A stretch of 64,000 nucleotides of DNA from Betaproteobacteria bacterium (GCA_029863175.1 JAOTVX010000013.1:1-64000), one strand, 5' to 3'; positions 26,018 to 34,776 are shown, counted from the stretch's first letter. The notes: a model not told the origin generated them from the letters alone. Made by a program: numbers and translations.

Positions 26018-28072
26018 TTAGGTGAGCAACAGTCGCATCGTTTCCAACACGAAGCGCACCGCCCCGCTTACGGCGAGCGCGACACCCACGGACAGCGCGA
26101 CGGAAAAGAACGCTTCCCGCCCGCCGATGGTCTTCAGCATCACAGCGAAGGTCGAGACGCACGGCACGTAAAAGGTGATGAACAGCAGGAACGTGAGGAG
26201 CTGGACCGGGTCGAGATAGCGATCGACGTCGAAGGTGCCGAGCGCCTGATAGACCATCAGGAGGGAGAGCTCCTTGCGCAAGACTCCGAACAGCACTGGC
26301 ACCCCAAGCACCATCGGCAGCCCCAGCCACCAAGCGGTCACCGGCGTGAGCAGCGCGTTGATCGCGCGGTCCGCGCCGAAGTGATTGAGCAGCGCCAGCA
26401 CGACGCTGCCTCCCACCAGGAGCGGCGTGACGATGGTGAGGATGTCCTGGGTGCGCAACCAGGTTTCTTTCAGCAGTGGGCGCCAGCGCGGGAACGCGTA
26501 CGGCGGGATTTCCTGCACCTGCCCGGGCCCGCTTTCGGGATAGCGGCGCCGAAGGACCTGCCCCAAGATCGCGATCACGACCATCGCCAGCAGGAAAATT
26601 GCGAGCACGCCCGCAACACCGAGGTATTTCGCGCCCAGCGCGAGGATGATCGCAGAGCGTGCCGAACACGGCACGAATATCACGAGGAGCGATCCCAGCA
26701 CGCGCTCGCGCCCGCGCGTGCTCGAGGCGATCGCCGACAGCGCCGGCACGTTGCACCCCAGCCCAAGCAGAAAAGGAAATGCGACGCCGCCGTGAAGGCC
26801 CAAGCGGTGGAAACCCCGGTCGACCGCGAAAGCGATGCGCGCCATGATGCCAACCTGCTCGAGCCCGATCAGCAGCAGCACGAGCGGAATCATGTACGGC
26901 ACGACGATGCCCACCAGCCCTATCATGCCATCGGCAACCGCCCGCCCGATCACGCCCGCCATCGTTTGCGGCTGCCACGCGGAGATGAGTTCCACGAGCC
27001 GCGCCGAGGTCTGGGCATCGAGCCAAGCGCTCACGTCGAAAACGACGAACAGCACCGCGGCGAAAACGGCCACGCTCCCTGCAAGGCCCCACCGCGGGCT
27101 GAGGAAAAGCTCGTCGAGCCAGTAGCGCCAGTTGCGGCGCTCGCGCACTCCGCCCGGCCGCATGGCGGCCTCCGCGAGGATCGCCGCACGGTGGTGGCGG
27201 TCGGCGTGAAACTCCTCGCGCAGCGGGCGCCGCAGCGTGCGGTCCGCTGCGGCCCGCAAACGCAGGACCTCGGCGCACTGCTGCGGAAAATGCTGTCGCA
27301 TTTCATCGAGGAAGTAGCGATCGCCCTCCGCGACCCGCGCGACCAGAAAGTGCATCGGCACACGGAAGGCGCCCCGGATCTCAGGGGCGCGCAACGCCAC
27401 CGCGAACGGGCGCAGGCCCTCGCCGATGTGCGGACTTGGCGACGCGGGCAGTGGACACACCCCGCGCCGCACTGCCTCTACGGCCGCAGCAAACAGCTCC
27501 GCGATGCCATGCCCCATTACCGCGACCGTGGGCACGACCGGCACACCGAGGCGACGGCCAAGCACCTTGCTGCCGATATGCAGTCCTTTGTCACGCGCCT
27601 CGTCTATCTTGTTGAGCGCGACGACGAGGGGGCGACCGAGCTGCAGCAGCTCGAGGGTTAGTTCAAGGTGGCGCTCAAGCGCCGTGGCGTCAACCACCTG
27701 CACGATGACGTCCGGCGGCGGGAATGGGGCCGGTGGGCCCTGCGGTTCGTGCGCGGACACCGGAGGCTGTTCATCACCCCAGAGGAGGTACTTGAGCGCG
27801 GCCTGGTCCCCGGGTTCCGGATCGCGCAACGATCGCAGACTCGGCAGGTCGATCACCCGTGCCTCGTCGAGCCCGATCTCCACCGCACATTCGTCGTAGG
27901 CCTGCCGCGTGCCCGTCAACGCGCCGGTGCGTACCGAGGTGCTCGCCACCGCGCGGAAGAACGTGCTCTTGCCACAACCGGGCAGCCCCACGAGCGCAAT
28001 CCGCAGCCGGCGCTCACCGCGAAAAAGCGGATGGCGCAGCGGGACCGCCGTGGTCGTAACAGGTCGCCTCAT
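26018..28072 (-). CDS. feoB: FeoB-like ferrous iron transporter with a divergent GTPase domain
   Basis: A 684-residue protein: an N-terminal G domain, a linker of about 150 residues, then about ten membrane segments with the FeoB hallmarks GLGCNVPALSAI and FVPCSARSAI. FeoB imports Fe2+ through the inner membrane. The G domain departs from the norm. G1 is GLPGCGKS (29-36, usually GNPNxGKT), the WPGVTVE switch is missing, G3 is DLPSLRSL (75-82, usually DLPGxYSL), and G4 is NKID. No feoA or feoC is adjacent. An FNR-type box stands in front of it at 28134-28147. It could still be an Fe2+ carrier with altered nucleotide control, or a carrier for another metal. Confidence 0.85.
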   Translation of the reverse strand: MRRPVTTTAVPLRHPLFRGERRLRIALVGLPGCGKSTFFRAVASTSVRTGALTGTRQAYDECAVEIGLDEARVIDLPSLRSLRDPEPGDQAALKYLLWGDEQPPVSAHEPQGPPAPFPPPDVIVQVVDATALERHLELTLELLQLGRPLVVALNKIDEARDKGLHIGSKVLGRRLGVPVVPTVAVMGHGIAELFAAAVEAVRRGVCPLPASPSPHIGEGLRPFAVALRAPEIRGAFRVPMHFLVARVAEGDRYFLDEMRQHFPQQCAEVLRLRAAADRTLRRPLREEFHADRHHRAAILAEAAMRPGGVRERRNWRYWLDELFLSPRWGLAGSVAVFAAVLFVVFDVSAWLDAQTSARLVELISAWQPQTMAGVIGRAVADGMIGLVGIVVPYMIPLVLLLIGLEQVGIMARIAFAVDRGFHRLGLHGGVAFPFLLGLGCNVPALSAIASSTRGRERVLGSLLVIFVPCSARSAIILALGAKYLGVAGVLAIFLLAMVVIAILGQVLRRRYPESGPGQVQEIPPYAFPRWRPLLKETWLRTQDILTIVTPLLVGGSVVLALLNHFGADRAINALLTPVTAWWLGLPMVLGVPVLFGVLRKELSLLMVYQALGTFDVDRYLDPVQLLTFLLFITFYVPCVSTFAVMLKTIGGREAFFSVALSVGVALAVSGAVRFVLETMRLLLT

Positions 28073-28105
28073 CGAATCGTGCGCCCGCTAGGACGGGCTA
28101 ACGCC

Positions 28106-28147
28106 ATCCTAGCGTCTAACCCCGCGTGTCCTGGTGATCCAGATCAA
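28106..28147 (-). promoter_or_regulatory. FNR/ANR-type class II promoter of the feoB-like gene
   Basis: The minus strand reads TTGATCTGGATCAC at 28134-28147, 9 of 10 matches to the FNR consensus. TAGGAT at 28106-28111 is a fair -10 box exactly 32 bases from the centre of the FNR box. The predicted start is about 27 bases before the feoB ATG. Confidence 0.65.
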
Positions 28148-28264
28148 CTTTCGGCGGCGCGCGATGCCCCGCGCTGCCGTGAATGCGCCGTTTCGCCCGA
28201 CCGGGAAGCTAGCGCTCGCGCGTGTCAGTAGCGCAGCGGGGCAATCGGGGTCCGGGGTAATCGG

Positions 28265-28310
28265 GGTCGGAGTAACTTTTCTTAGGCCGGAAGGGAAAAG
28301 TTACACTGCT
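28265..28310. repeat. REP-like palindrome GTAACTTTTC...GAAAAGTTAC
   Basis: A perfect 10-bp stem (28272-28281 with 28295-28304) with a 13-base loop, preceded by repeated GGGGTC/CGGGGTAATC words from 28233. Part of the motif returns at 40586-40674. Confidence 0.7.
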
Positions 28311-28329
28311 CACCCCATTTACCCTCGTA

Positions 28330-29910
28330 TCAGGACTTCCTGCGGCGGGGAGTACCGGACACCGCTTCGCCCCAGCGGGCGAGGAACGTAGTGATGAACG
28401 CGTGCTCCCCCACCGGTTCGACAGCCAGTGGAGCCAGCGCGAGTGCGACGGACAGCGCGACATGGTAGCCCTCGGACCGCGACGCGGCGGCGCGCTGATA
28501 CGCAGGATGCGCGCGATTGATGAAGACCGTGGATTCCACGAGACGGCCGGGCTCCGGATCGTCGGGCCGCTCCTCGAACTGGACTGCCAGCCCCAGCCTG
28601 ATCGGCCTTCTCCGCCGCCGCGAATCCGGCAATGCCACGCCGCCGTCCGTAGAATCCTTGCCAGACGGCGGTGACGGAGACTCTTGTCCTTCCGGGACGT
28701 CGGATGACTCAGGCGCGGTGGTAGTTTCTCCCGTTTCCGCGCCCGCATGCGCCGCCCCGGGAAGCGGCATCGGGCTGAATCCAGGCTCGCCTCCGAGGCC
28801 CGCCGCCGGCGCCAAAGGCAGGCGCTTCTGCCCGCCCGGCCGGTGCTCCACCAGCGAGGCCAGCAGCGGGAAACCTTCGGTCAATTCAAGCAACACCCGC
28901 TCCAGATCGCGCTCCAGCGTGCGCATTGCGCGCGGCCGGGCCGTCTCGGATGGACCGGGAGCGTCTCCCCATTGAGCGAGCTGACGCACGACGACTTCCT
29001 GGATCGCCTTGCGTGCGGCGAGATAAATGGCGCCGCGCTGGCCGGTCCTGATGAAATCACCTTTATTGAGCGTGAGCGAAGTCGCCAGCACCGGGGCCTC
29101 GATCACGCCGCCGATCCGGTCCGGCATGCTCGGCGAAACGCCGAGCCAGTCCCAGCCGCGCTTGATGATTTTCCCGTAAGTGCTGACGGCGATGCCGCGC
29201 TGGTCTTCCGGCAGCGAAGCGGTTTCGCGGAACAGATAGCCGGCAACGGATGGCTTCCGTTTCCGGCCGGTATGAATGGCTAGCGGCGCCGTTTCCGGCG
29301 CGCGGCTGGATTGTTTTGCACGCGGTTCGCCATTGACTTCGAAGCTCGCGCCCCGAGGATAGAGAGGCGTGAGTATCGAATCACAGGCGGGATCGAGCAA
29401 CGGCTGATAGTGTCGCCGGATCGCGGACTCGATGAAGCCGCCATCGGTAAGCGGTGAAAGCGGGTCCGCCAGATGAAGCCGGACCGCCGTTCCCTGCTGC
29501 GCAACCATCCCCGGCGGAGGCGTCCATTTCCATGGTGCCCGATGGCGCGAGGCGAGATGCCACTGCGTCGCCACATGACTCTTGCCGCGTCGCGATTCGG
29601 TGACCACATCCTTGCAGACGAGCAGCGCCAGCTTGATCTCCACGCCGGCAAAGCCGATGCCCTGCCCCCGGGTCTTGGTGCTCGCGGCCAGATCGTGATA
29701 CCGGCGCAAATCCCGCCGCGGCATGCCCGAGCCGTTGTCCGAAATCGTCAGGCTGGCATCCGCGGAACTCGCGGTGATTCGAATCAGATCAGCGCCAGAG
29801 TCCAGCGAATTGGCAATGACTTCCGTAAGGATGGTCTCCTCCACCGCCCCCGGGTACGCATCCCGCAGGTCTTCGAGAAGATGCAGCAGGTCAACCCGGG
29901 TTTCAGCCAC
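28330..29910 (-). CDS. GHKL (Hsp90/MutL/MORC-like) ATPase domain protein
   Basis: A 526-residue protein with a Bergerat-fold ATPase. The N box is EVIANSLDSGADLI at 26-39, the G1 box SDNGSGMP near 57-64, and the G2 box GQGIGFAGVEIK near 82-93. A second domain like the S5 transducer of MutL/Hsp90 probably follows. The end of the protein has a low-complexity stretch rich in Pro, Ser and Glu (about 390-440) and then an alpha/beta segment. There is no kinase dimerisation helix or response regulator nearby, so it is not a sensor kinase. Bacterial relatives of this type occur with restriction and DNA-repair genes, but here the gene stands alone. The start is a GTG. Confidence 0.75.
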   Translation of the reverse strand: MAETRVDLLHLLEDLRDAYPGAVEETILTEVIANSLDSGADLIRITASSADASLTISDNGSGMPRRDLRRYHDLAASTKTRGQGIGFAGVEIKLALLVCKDVVTESRRGKSHVATQWHLASRHRAPWKWTPPPGMVAQQGTAVRLHLADPLSPLTDGGFIESAIRRHYQPLLDPACDSILTPLYPRGASFEVNGEPRAKQSSRAPETAPLAIHTGRKRKPSVAGYLFRETASLPEDQRGIAVSTYGKIIKRGWDWLGVSPSMPDRIGGVIEAPVLATSLTLNKGDFIRTGQRGAIYLAARKAIQEVVVRQLAQWGDAPGPSETARPRAMRTLERDLERVLLELTEGFPLLASLVEHRPGGQKRLPLAPAAGLGGEPGFSPMPLPGAAHAGAETGETTTAPESSDVPEGQESPSPPSGKDSTDGGVALPDSRRRRRPIRLGLAVQFEERPDDPEPGRLVESTVFINRAHPAYQRAAASRSEGYHVALSVALALAPLAVEPVGEHAFITTFLARWGEAVSGTPRRRKS

Positions 29911-29935
29911 AGCGAACTTGCTCTAGTGGAAGGCG

Positions 29936-29970
29936 TGAATCGTGATTCGTGAGTGGTGAGTCGTGAGCCG
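29936..29970. repeat. GTGAATCGTGATTCGTGAG word array
   Basis: A run of four GTGA(A/G)TCGTGA-type words, half of the inverted family seen elsewhere in the window. It sits between the GHKL gene start and the terminator of the TAXI gene. Confidence 0.6.
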
Positions 29971-29994
29971 ATGTGTCTGGGGCTTGATCTCGTT

Positions 29995-30024
29995 AATCGG
30001 CCTGATCACTCGATCAGGCCGATT
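29995..30024 (-). terminator. Strong 13-bp hairpin at the end of the TAXI-like gene
   Basis: A perfect stem (29995-30007 with 30012-30024) with a 4-base loop. It overlaps the stop codon of the TAXI-like gene. The downstream side has only TTAACG, so it is a strong hairpin with a weak U-tract; it may also work in the other direction. Confidence 0.55.
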
Positions 30025-30919
30025 TGAGCAAGCCGATTTCTCGCATATACTTCAGCACCCCCGGATGGATCAGGTCGCGGCTTGGCGCGGCGGCCAGCGT
30101 GTTCTCGAGCGTGGATTCCTTCGCCTGGTCGAGCTTTTTGCTCAACGCAGCCTGTCCCTTGTGCAGCGCCTTCGCCAGGCGGTAGGCAACCTCGTCGGGC
30201 AGTGAAGCGCGGCACAGTACGAACGGCCACGAGCCGACCGAATTAACGGCGCCTTCCTGTCCCGGATAGCTGCCTGTGGGCATGGTGGTCTGCTTGAGAA
30301 ACGAGTGCTTGGCCTGAATGCGCTTTATTTCGTCGGCGCTCGGAGCCACGAAGCGCCCGCCGGCCGGCCCTTTCGCGATCGCCATGAATGGCGGCCAGCC
30401 CACGCCACCGCCCCACATCGCCGCGGCGCGTCCGTCGAGCACCATCGGCGGGCCGTCTCCGGCCTTCTCGAGCAGGTGCGCTTCGAAGTCCTTCTTCATG
30501 TCGAGCCCCAGGCCGTCCATCACGTAGCGCGCCAGCACGATGAAGCCGGAGCTCGACGCGCCCCACGCGATCGATTTGCCTTTGAGATCCGAGATGCTGC
30601 GATCGGGACTGTCGGCGCGCACCATGAACATCCCGGCCTGCGAATAGGTGGCGTTGATGATGCGGATGTTCGAGGCCTTGGGCCGGCCCAGTCCGTTGAT
30701 CGCCTCGTAGGTTACCTCGCCGGTGACGAGACCAAGATCGATCTTGTCCTGATCGAGAGACACCACGTTCTCGTTGCTGCCCTTGGTGTTGATCGGCTCG
30801 ATGGCGAGCGTCGCGTCCGTCTCGTTCAAGACCTCCGCGTAGGGCCAGCCATAGGCGGGGAACCCGCCCCCAGGTGTCGCGGTTCCAAGTACGATTTTCG
30901 TTTTTTCCTGCTGAGCCAT
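30014..30919 (-). CDS. TAXI family solute-binding protein without signal peptide
   Basis: A 301-residue protein of the TRAP-associated TAXI receptor group: KIVLGTATPGGGFPAYGWPY at the start, DLGLVTGEVTYEAINGLG, then SISDLKGKSIAWGASSSG, the usual ligand region. The ATG has a clear AGGAGAGGTG ribosome site and the protein begins MAQQEKTKIV, so no signal peptide is present. No TRAP permease genes (dctQM type) are nearby. As written it would stay in the cytoplasm and could sense or carry a ligand rather than feed a transporter. It is a single gene ended by a strong hairpin. Confidence 0.82.
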   Translation of the reverse strand: MAQQEKTKIVLGTATPGGGFPAYGWPYAEVLNETDATLAIEPINTKGSNENVVSLDQDKIDLGLVTGEVTYEAINGLGRPKASNIRIINATYSQAGMFMVRADSPDRSISDLKGKSIAWGASSSGFIVLARYVMDGLGLDMKKDFEAHLLEKAGDGPPMVLDGRAAAMWGGGVGWPPFMAIAKGPAGGRFVAPSADEIKRIQAKHSFLKQTTMPTGSYPGQEGAVNSVGSWPFVLCRASLPDEVAYRLAKALHKGQAALSKKLDQAKESTLENTLAAAPSRDLIHPGVLKYMREIGLLKSA

Positions 30920-30935
30920 TAATCACCTCTCCTCG

Positions 30936-31070
30936 TGAATCGTAAATCGTGAAACGTGAATCGTAACACCCGTTTGAGATCCAAGAATTAGCCGCCGATA
31001 GACGCCGATGAACGCCGTTTTATTTATATAAGAACCGTTTCGCCTTCCGACTTCTGCCTTCTGACTTGGC
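30936..31070. repeat. Mixed intergenic repeat words
   Basis: Words of three families follow each other: CGTGAATCGTAAATCGTGAA (about 30935-30954), GCCGCCGATAGACGCCGATG (about 30990-31010) and CGCCTTCCGACTTCTGCCTT (31041-31060). Together they occupy the gap between the TAXI-like gene and the next dehydrogenase. Confidence 0.55.
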
Positions 31071-31094
31071 GTAGTCCCCGTCACTCGTCAGTCG

Positions 31095-32018
31095 TCACTG
31101 CGTGGGGCCGCGAAGCTCCACGCCATTGGCGTCTTCCCAGTAGCGCGCGATCTCCGTCTGATCGAGGCTCGCGCCCAGCTTCTCCGCCGCCGCCGTCCAC
31201 AGCTCCGACACGCGCTCGCCGAGCGGCGCAAAGGCGCCGATCGCGCGCGCCGTGTCGACCGCGATCTTCACGTCCTTGGCGATGAAGCCCATCGCCATCC
31301 CGGTGCCGAAGCGCCGCGTCAAGACGTGCGGCACCACTTTCTTCTCCAGCGGGTGGTTACGCCCGGCGCACATGGGTATCAGCGCGTCGGCCATGAGCTT
31401 CGCGTCGAGACCGAAGCGTTTGCCTACCGCCATGGCTTCAATGACGTTGATGAGCGCGCAGGCGTTGACGTAGTTGGCGAGCGCCTTCATGGCGTGCGCC
31501 GAACCTACCGCGCCGCAGTGGATGATGCTCCGCCCCATCGCCTTGAGCACAGGCTCAAGGCGTTTCACCAGCGCAGCCTCGCCGCCCACCATGATGTCGA
31601 GCGTGGCGTCCTTCGCGAACACGACGCCGCCCATCACCGGCGCGTCGACTACGCCAATTCTGCGCGGCTCGAGCGCTTCCGCGAGCGAGCGCGTACCCGT
31701 TGGGTTGCAGGTGCTCATGTCCAACACGACGGCCCCTTTGGCGAGACCCGCCGCGACGCAGTTCTCCGATCCCTCGCCGAGAATGACCTCGCGCACAACC
31801 TTGTCGTCGGGAAGCATCGTGATCACTGCGTCCGCCCCGTGCGCGACGTCCACCAGCGACGCGGCGCTGTTGCCGCCATGCTGCGCGACGAACGCCTGCA
31901 TCGTCTCGGGACGGGCGTCGAACACCGTGACATCGAACCCCGCCTTCACCAGGTGCCCGGCCATGGGGTTGCCCATGTTCCCAACACCCACAAAACCGAT
32001 CTTTCTGATTGCGCTCAT
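31095..32018 (-). CDS. 3-hydroxyisobutyrate dehydrogenase family NAD(P) oxidoreductase (second copy type)
   Basis: A 307-residue beta-hydroxyacid dehydrogenase from the ATG at 32018 (GAGG nine bases upstream); a longer frame exists but lacks a ribosome site. GVGNMGNPMAGH carries the Rossmann glycines, DMSTCNPTGT and DAPVMGGVVFAKDATL form the substrate region, and the catalytic Lys is in SAHAMKALANYVNACAL. The family oxidises 3-hydroxy acids. It is about 35% like the gene at 12937 by eye only in motifs, so it probably has another substrate. It is separated from the DSD1-like gene by a TGGTGATGA inverted array. Confidence 0.88.
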   Translation of the reverse strand: MSAIRKIGFVGVGNMGNPMAGHLVKAGFDVTVFDARPETMQAFVAQHGGNSAASLVDVAHGADAVITMLPDDKVVREVILGEGSENCVAAGLAKGAVVLDMSTCNPTGTRSLAEALEPRRIGVVDAPVMGGVVFAKDATLDIMVGGEAALVKRLEPVLKAMGRSIIHCGAVGSAHAMKALANYVNACALINVIEAMAVGKRFGLDAKLMADALIPMCAGRNHPLEKKVVPHVLTRRFGTGMAMGFIAKDVKIAVDTARAIGAFAPLGERVSELWTAAAEKLGASLDQTEIARYWEDANGVELRGPTQ

Positions 32019-32053
32019 TGGAAATGACCTCGGTCTCGAATTCCTCAAGACTA

Positions 32054-32207
32054 AATGGTGATGAAAGGTGGTGATGAATGATGGTGATGATTAGTGGTGA
32101 TGAAAATCGCGACTAACACCTGCGTTAACCTACGCAACGCTATTTCATCACCATCTCTCGTCACCAGTTGTCATCACCAGTACTCATCACCAGTTGGCTG
32201 TCACCAG
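32054..32207. repeat. TGGTGATGA/TCATCACCA inverted array (locus 1)
   Basis: The left arm (32054-32105) has four TGGTGATGA-type words and the right arm (32143-32207) has the complements TCATCACCA. The right arm overlaps the stop codon of the DSD1-like gene: its TGGTGA at 32201-32206 encodes the last Trp and the stop. Confidence 0.85.
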
Positions 32208-33319
32208 ACGGCGCCACGGGCCGTAATCGGCCACAGCGCCTCCACACGGCCCTTGCGCACGCAGACGTACTGGTCGTAAAGGTTCACGGTGGGATCGCAG
32301 TGCCCGGGAATAAGCTTGAGCTTGTCGCCCACCGCGATCCGCACGCCCGGCTGCAGACCGAGCACGCCATGCTCGTCGGACATCTTCAGATACTCAGCGC
32401 CCTCGAGGTCTGCCACTCGCGGCATTCCGGAATCTACGCTGGAGGCTTTGAGCCCGGCGTCTACGACCGCACGATCCGGCATGGTGCGGCTCATGATGGT
32501 GGTCCAGACAAACAGGCTGTGCTCGAAGCGAGGGATGCCGCTCTCCGTCCAGTCGTTACGCCCATAGTCCACGTCCATGAAGATGTACGAGCCGGGCTGG
32601 ATCTCGTCATAGACGCCACTCAATGTCTCGAACAGATACGTGCCAGTGCCGGCGCCCGTCACGCGCTCGCACTTGATGCCTGCCCGCTCGATGGCCGCGA
32701 CCGACGCCTTGACGCGCGCCACCGCTTGCTCGATCGCCGCACGCCGCTCCTCCACCTTGCGCAGGTGCTGCGCCGCCCCCTGGTAGGCCTGGAGTCCCGC
32801 AAAGCGCAGGTTGCCGGAAGACGCGATGCGCTTGGCGAGGACAGCAGCCGGCTCGCCCGGCTCGACGCCACACCGGTTCGCCCCGACGTTGACCTCTACC
32901 AGCACGTCGAGACGGACACCCGCTTCGCGTGCTGCAGTGTCGAGCGCCGCGACATTCGATGCATCGTCCGCGCACGCGGCGACGTGCGCCCGCCCGGCGA
33001 GCGCAGCAAGGCGCTTGAGCTTCAGTGCGCCGACTACCTCGTTGGCCACGAGCACGTCGGGCACGCCGCCTTCGACCATTGCCTCGGCCTCGCTCACTTT
33101 CTGGCAGCACACGCCGACCGCGCCGCGGGCCAGCTGTGCAAGCGCGATTTCCGGGCACTTGTGGCTCTTGGCATGCGGCCGGACCCTGATCTTCTTGCCG
33201 GCCAGCGAACCATCGAGCAGGTCCAGATTACGCTCGAACGCGTCGAGATCCAGGATCAACGACGGGGTGTCCACTTCCTCGAGTGGCATCCCGACTTCAG
33301 CGGGACGATACGGGCTCAT
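32201..33319 (-). CDS. DSD1-family PLP enzyme (D-serine dehydratase / D-threonine aldolase fold)
   Basis: A 372-residue fold-type III PLP enzyme with an alanine-racemase-like barrel. The PLP lysine is Lys51 in RPHAKSHK, and the C-terminal zinc-site motif PGHCDPTVNLYDQYVC is present. The family contains D-serine dehydratase DSD1, D-threonine aldolase and 3-hydroxy-D-aspartate aldolase. It would break a D-3-hydroxyamino acid down to an oxoacid or to glycine plus an aldehyde. The C-terminus is formed by the repeat array that supplies TGG TGA. Confidence 0.87.
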   Translation of the reverse strand: MSPYRPAEVGMPLEEVDTPSLILDLDAFERNLDLLDGSLAGKKIRVRPHAKSHKCPEIALAQLARGAVGVCCQKVSEAEAMVEGGVPDVLVANEVVGALKLKRLAALAGRAHVAACADDASNVAALDTAAREAGVRLDVLVEVNVGANRCGVEPGEPAAVLAKRIASSGNLRFAGLQAYQGAAQHLRKVEERRAAIEQAVARVKASVAAIERAGIKCERVTGAGTGTYLFETLSGVYDEIQPGSYIFMDVDYGRNDWTESGIPRFEHSLFVWTTIMSRTMPDRAVVDAGLKASSVDSGMPRVADLEGAEYLKMSDEHGVLGLQPGVRIAVGDKLKLIPGHCDPTVNLYDQYVCVRKGRVEALWPITARGAVW

Positions 33320-33330
33320 CTCACGACCTG

Positions 33331-33472
33331 ATGGGAAATGGTGATGAGAATTCGTGATGAAAGATGGTGATGGGAAATGGTGATGAACAGCGCCGTAAAA
33401 ACCGCTTTATGATCTAGCTTCACCCATCACCAGTAGTCATCACCAGTACGCATCACCAGCAACTCATCACTT
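33331..33472. repeat. TGGTGATGA/TCATCACCA inverted array (locus 2)
   Basis: The left arm at 33331-33387 and the right arm at 33421-33472 enclose a 33-base spacer. The right arm runs into the last codons of the cupin gene, whose stop is the TGA of a TGATGA word. Confidence 0.8.
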
Positions 33473-33934
33473 TTTCCCAGGCCCGAAGCCTGGATCATAG
33501 TGGCCGCCCAGCGCTTTGCCGTCGGCGGGAATGCCGATGATGCCGTGCGAGAGATCTTTCACCGCGAAGAAGATGACGTCCTCCTCCGGCGTCGCGATCG
33601 TGTAATGCACGATGTTTGCCGGGAAGTAGAGCAGCGTTCCCGACCCGCACAGCTGCTCGGGCCCGTCGCCAACCTTGACCCGCAGCGTGCCCTTGACGAT
33701 GTAGTTCCACTGCTCGTTGGGGTGATGGTGGGGCCGGGAGCCGGTACCGCGCTCTTTCGTCACCAGCGCGCACTGCATACGCTCGCCCTCGACGACCGGT
33801 CCATGCCCGGTCGAATAGCCGGTCCCAGCCTCGATGCCGGCCATCTGCATGAGGGGAAAGATGTACTGACCGTCGCCGCCTTTCGCCGCGCCTTCGGTCT
33901 TGGTCTGTTTTCGGGATGTTTCGGTCGTGCTCAT
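33467..33934 (-). CDS. Single-domain cupin protein
   Basis: A 155-residue cupin from the ATG at 33934 (AAGGATA ribosome site). The metal motif is PHHHPNEQWNYIVKGTLRVK with HHH and Glu, and the second motif follows in LLYFPANIVHYTIATPEEDV. Cupins of this size bind Fe2+, Mn2+ or Zn2+ and serve as small dioxygenases, isomerases or binding proteins. The gene lies back to back with the maleate-isomerase-like gene (74 bases apart), which may mean a shared control region. Confidence 0.82.
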   Translation of the reverse strand: MSTTETSRKQTKTEGAAKGGDGQYIFPLMQMAGIEAGTGYSTGHGPVVEGERMQCALVTKERGTGSRPHHHPNEQWNYIVKGTLRVKVGDGPEQLCGSGTLLYFPANIVHYTIATPEEDVIFFAVKDLSHGIIGIPADGKALGGHYDPGFGPGKK

Positions 33935-34008
33935 GGAGTATCCTTGTGGTCGTGGTGTTCGCGAAGCATAGTGAGCGGCTCCCCACACGTCAAATTGAGG
34001 GCAGGAAT

Positions 34009-34776
34009 ATGACGGACTGGAAGAAGAAACTCGGGTTTATCGTTCCCTCCTGGAACACGGTGATGGAGTACGAGTGCCAGCGCCTGGCACCCGAGGGCGT
34101 CTCGGTCCACTTCACCCGGATCGCCCACACCAATGACGAGGAAGAGACCCTCCTTCACATGATTCACGAGGTTCCCGCGCTGGCCGGTCTTCTCGCACAC
34201 GCCAGTCTTGATGCCATCTGCTTTGGCTGCACGGGTGGCAGCTTCGTTCGGCCCAACATGGATCGCGAAATCACGGACCTGATTCAAGAAAAGACCGGGA
34301 TACCCGCCACCACAACTGCAACCGCCCTCGTCGAAGCCATGCGCGAAATGAATGTGTCGCGCGTTGCCATCGCTTCCCCCTACCCGCGATGGCTGAACGA
34401 GCGGCTGGTCTCTTTTCTAGCCACCAAGGGAATCGAGGTCGTCGGGGAAAAAGGGCTCGACACCGAGTGCCCGGCGTTTCTCCCGCCCGAACGGTCCAAA
34501 GCGCTCGCGCGCGAGGTGGACTGTCCGGACGCAGATGGCATCTTCATTAGTTGCACGAATTTCCGCGCTCTGGAAGGTGTCGAAGAACTCGAGGCGGAGC
34601 TTGGGAAACCCGTCCTGACCAGCAACACCACGACCATGTGGCATACGCTCCGCACGGCCGGATTCGATGGGCTGGCTGTCCATGGCGGAAGCCTGATGCG
34701 CGAGCACCTGGCGGTCTCCCGGGGTAAGCACGCTGAGCTGAGCCGGGCGCGCGTTCTTCAACAGAAAGCGGGTTAA
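34009..34776 (+). CDS. Maleate isomerase / arylmalonate decarboxylase family protein
   Basis: A 255-residue member of the Asp/Glu racemase superfamily. Two cysteines, Cys74 in CFGCTGGSF and Cys182 in FISCTNFRAL, are the acid/base pair of maleate cis-trans isomerase; arylmalonate decarboxylase has only one. It would turn maleate or a substituted maleate into the fumarate form. Maleate is formed in the nicotinate and gentisate routes, but no other genes of those routes are adjacent. The ribosome site GGCAGGA precedes the ATG. The gene ends before repeat words and a clear terminator at 34871-34899. Confidence 0.85.
   Translation: MTDWKKKLGFIVPSWNTVMEYECQRLAPEGVSVHFTRIAHTNDEEETLLHMIHEVPALAGLLAHASLDAICFGCTGGSFVRPNMDREITDLIQEKTGIPATTTATALVEAMREMNVSRVAIASPYPRWLNERLVSFLATKGIEVVGEKGLDTECPAFLPPERSKALAREVDCPDADGIFISCTNFRALEGVEELEAELGKPVLTSNTTTMWHTLRTAGFDGLAVHGGSLMREHLAVSRGKHAELSRARVLQQKAG

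Noticed and set aside
32054..32207. CRISPR array in the TGGTGATGA repeats
   Set aside because: The repeated words are only about 9 bases with 4-5 base gaps, arms face each other, and there are no spacers of constant length and no cas genes.
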